Assembly: GCA_001899285.1 (NCBI GenBank)
Contig: MKWA01000025.1
Location: 30,038-94,037 of the forward strand
Direction: 5' to 3'
DNA length: 64,000 nt
From: Rhizobiales bacterium 64-17
Lineage (GTDB): Bacteria; Pseudomonadota; Alphaproteobacteria; Rhizobiales; Xanthobacteraceae
The notes under the pieces are model-generated. The model saw only the letters and a list, made by a program, of their open reading frames with translations. It was not told where the DNA came from and made no database searches. The position numbers and the translations under genes are program-made. This document shows, in pieces, positions 63,897 to 64,000 of this stretch. The stretch's first letter is position 1. Each line of letters begins with the position of its first letter.

Positions 63897-64000
63897 TCAG
63901 AAGCTGCGACCGTCGACCTTTTTCGGCGACAGCCCGTCGAGATCAATATCGTCGAGGCTGCGGGCATTCACTGCGATCATCTCCTTGCCGTCCGGCGTCT
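63897..64000 (-). CDS. partial gene, probable GFA (glutathione-dependent formaldehyde-activating) family, C-terminus only
   Basis: The last 33 codons of a minus-strand gene that begins beyond the window. The visible end, GKEMIAVNARSLDDIDLDGL and then VDGRSF before the stop, resembles the common C-terminal motif of GFA-family zinc proteins (VNxRxLDxVDLxxLxxxxxDGRS). The conserved Cys ligands would be outside the window, so the family call is tentative. Confidence 0.55.
   Translation of the reverse strand, partial: TPDGKEMIAVNARSLDDIDLDGLSPKKVDGRSF

Overview
The window is a gene-dense, GC-rich (about 65% by eye) chromosomal segment of an alphaproteobacterium, most likely a Hyphomicrobiales member related to Bradyrhizobium, Rhodopseudomonas or Pseudolabrys. 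This rests on gene content and order: ruvC-ruvA-ruvB-ybgC near tolQRAB-pal-cpoB, zapA near a 6S RNA and fthC, the tkt-gap-pgk-fba run, ispH-thrB-rnhA, an RcdA-family gene, DUF1013/DUF1192/DUF2852/DUF4164 genes, and palindromic repeats of the kind common in Bradyrhizobium-like genomes. It is mostly core chromosome with metabolic insertions. I saw no phage, transposase, CRISPR array, rRNA or tRNA.

Layout. 0-7 kb is accessory metabolism: Tat-exported amidohydrolase, nnrS with a coupled unknown gene, azlCD, a TetR regulator divergent from an enoyl-CoA hydratase across a palindromic operator, and a Rieske oxygenase. 7-16 kb is the minus-strand envelope block ftsH, tilS, cpoB, pal, tolB, tolA, tolR, tolQ, with a decayed VOC gene between tilS and cpoB. 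16-22 kb separates tolQ from ybgC and holds a LysR regulator, a class III CoA-transferase, an ornithine cyclodeaminase-like enzyme, an orphan Bug-type binding protein, and a DUF2852/TetR pair sharing a 19-bp operator. 22-26 kb is ruvC-lysE-ruvA-(membrane protein)-ruvB-ybgC. 26-32 kb has yebC, an MBL protein, ymdB, fthC, 6S RNA, a PaaI-like thioesterase, zapA and a DUF4164 gene. 32-37.5 kb is the central carbon cluster tkt-gap-pgk-fba. 37.5-42.6 kb has an AraC regulator divergent from a two-gene Fe-S/FAD oxidoreductase, a small secreted protein and a GST.

42.8-50.5 kb holds a lytic transglycosylase, a ThiE-like gene, a Sel1-repeat protein, an inositol-phosphatase-family gene, a MotA/TolQ-like plus MotB/OmpA-like pair that looks like a further ion-driven envelope machine, a GNAT and a second orphan Bug protein. 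50.5-58.2 kb has an ABC exporter, rpmE, rcdA, a candidate small RNA behind a perfect TTAA-N7-TTAA CtrA-type box, a DUF1192 gene, a quinone oxidoreductase and a GGDEF-EAL protein with a degenerate GGDEF. 58.2-64 kb has yqgE, a DsbD-alpha-like protein, a peroxiredoxin, ispH-thrB-rnhA, a DUF1013 gene and the 3' end of a probable GFA-family gene.

The leads I would follow first are the CtrA-box/sRNA candidate beside rcdA (53.6-53.8 kb), the two-site TetR/DUF2852 circuit (21.1-22.0 kb), the orphan MotA/MotB-like pair (46.9-49.0 kb), the unknown gene translationally coupled to nnrS (1.3-1.9 kb), and the metabolic island splitting the ruv-ybgC and tol-pal blocks.
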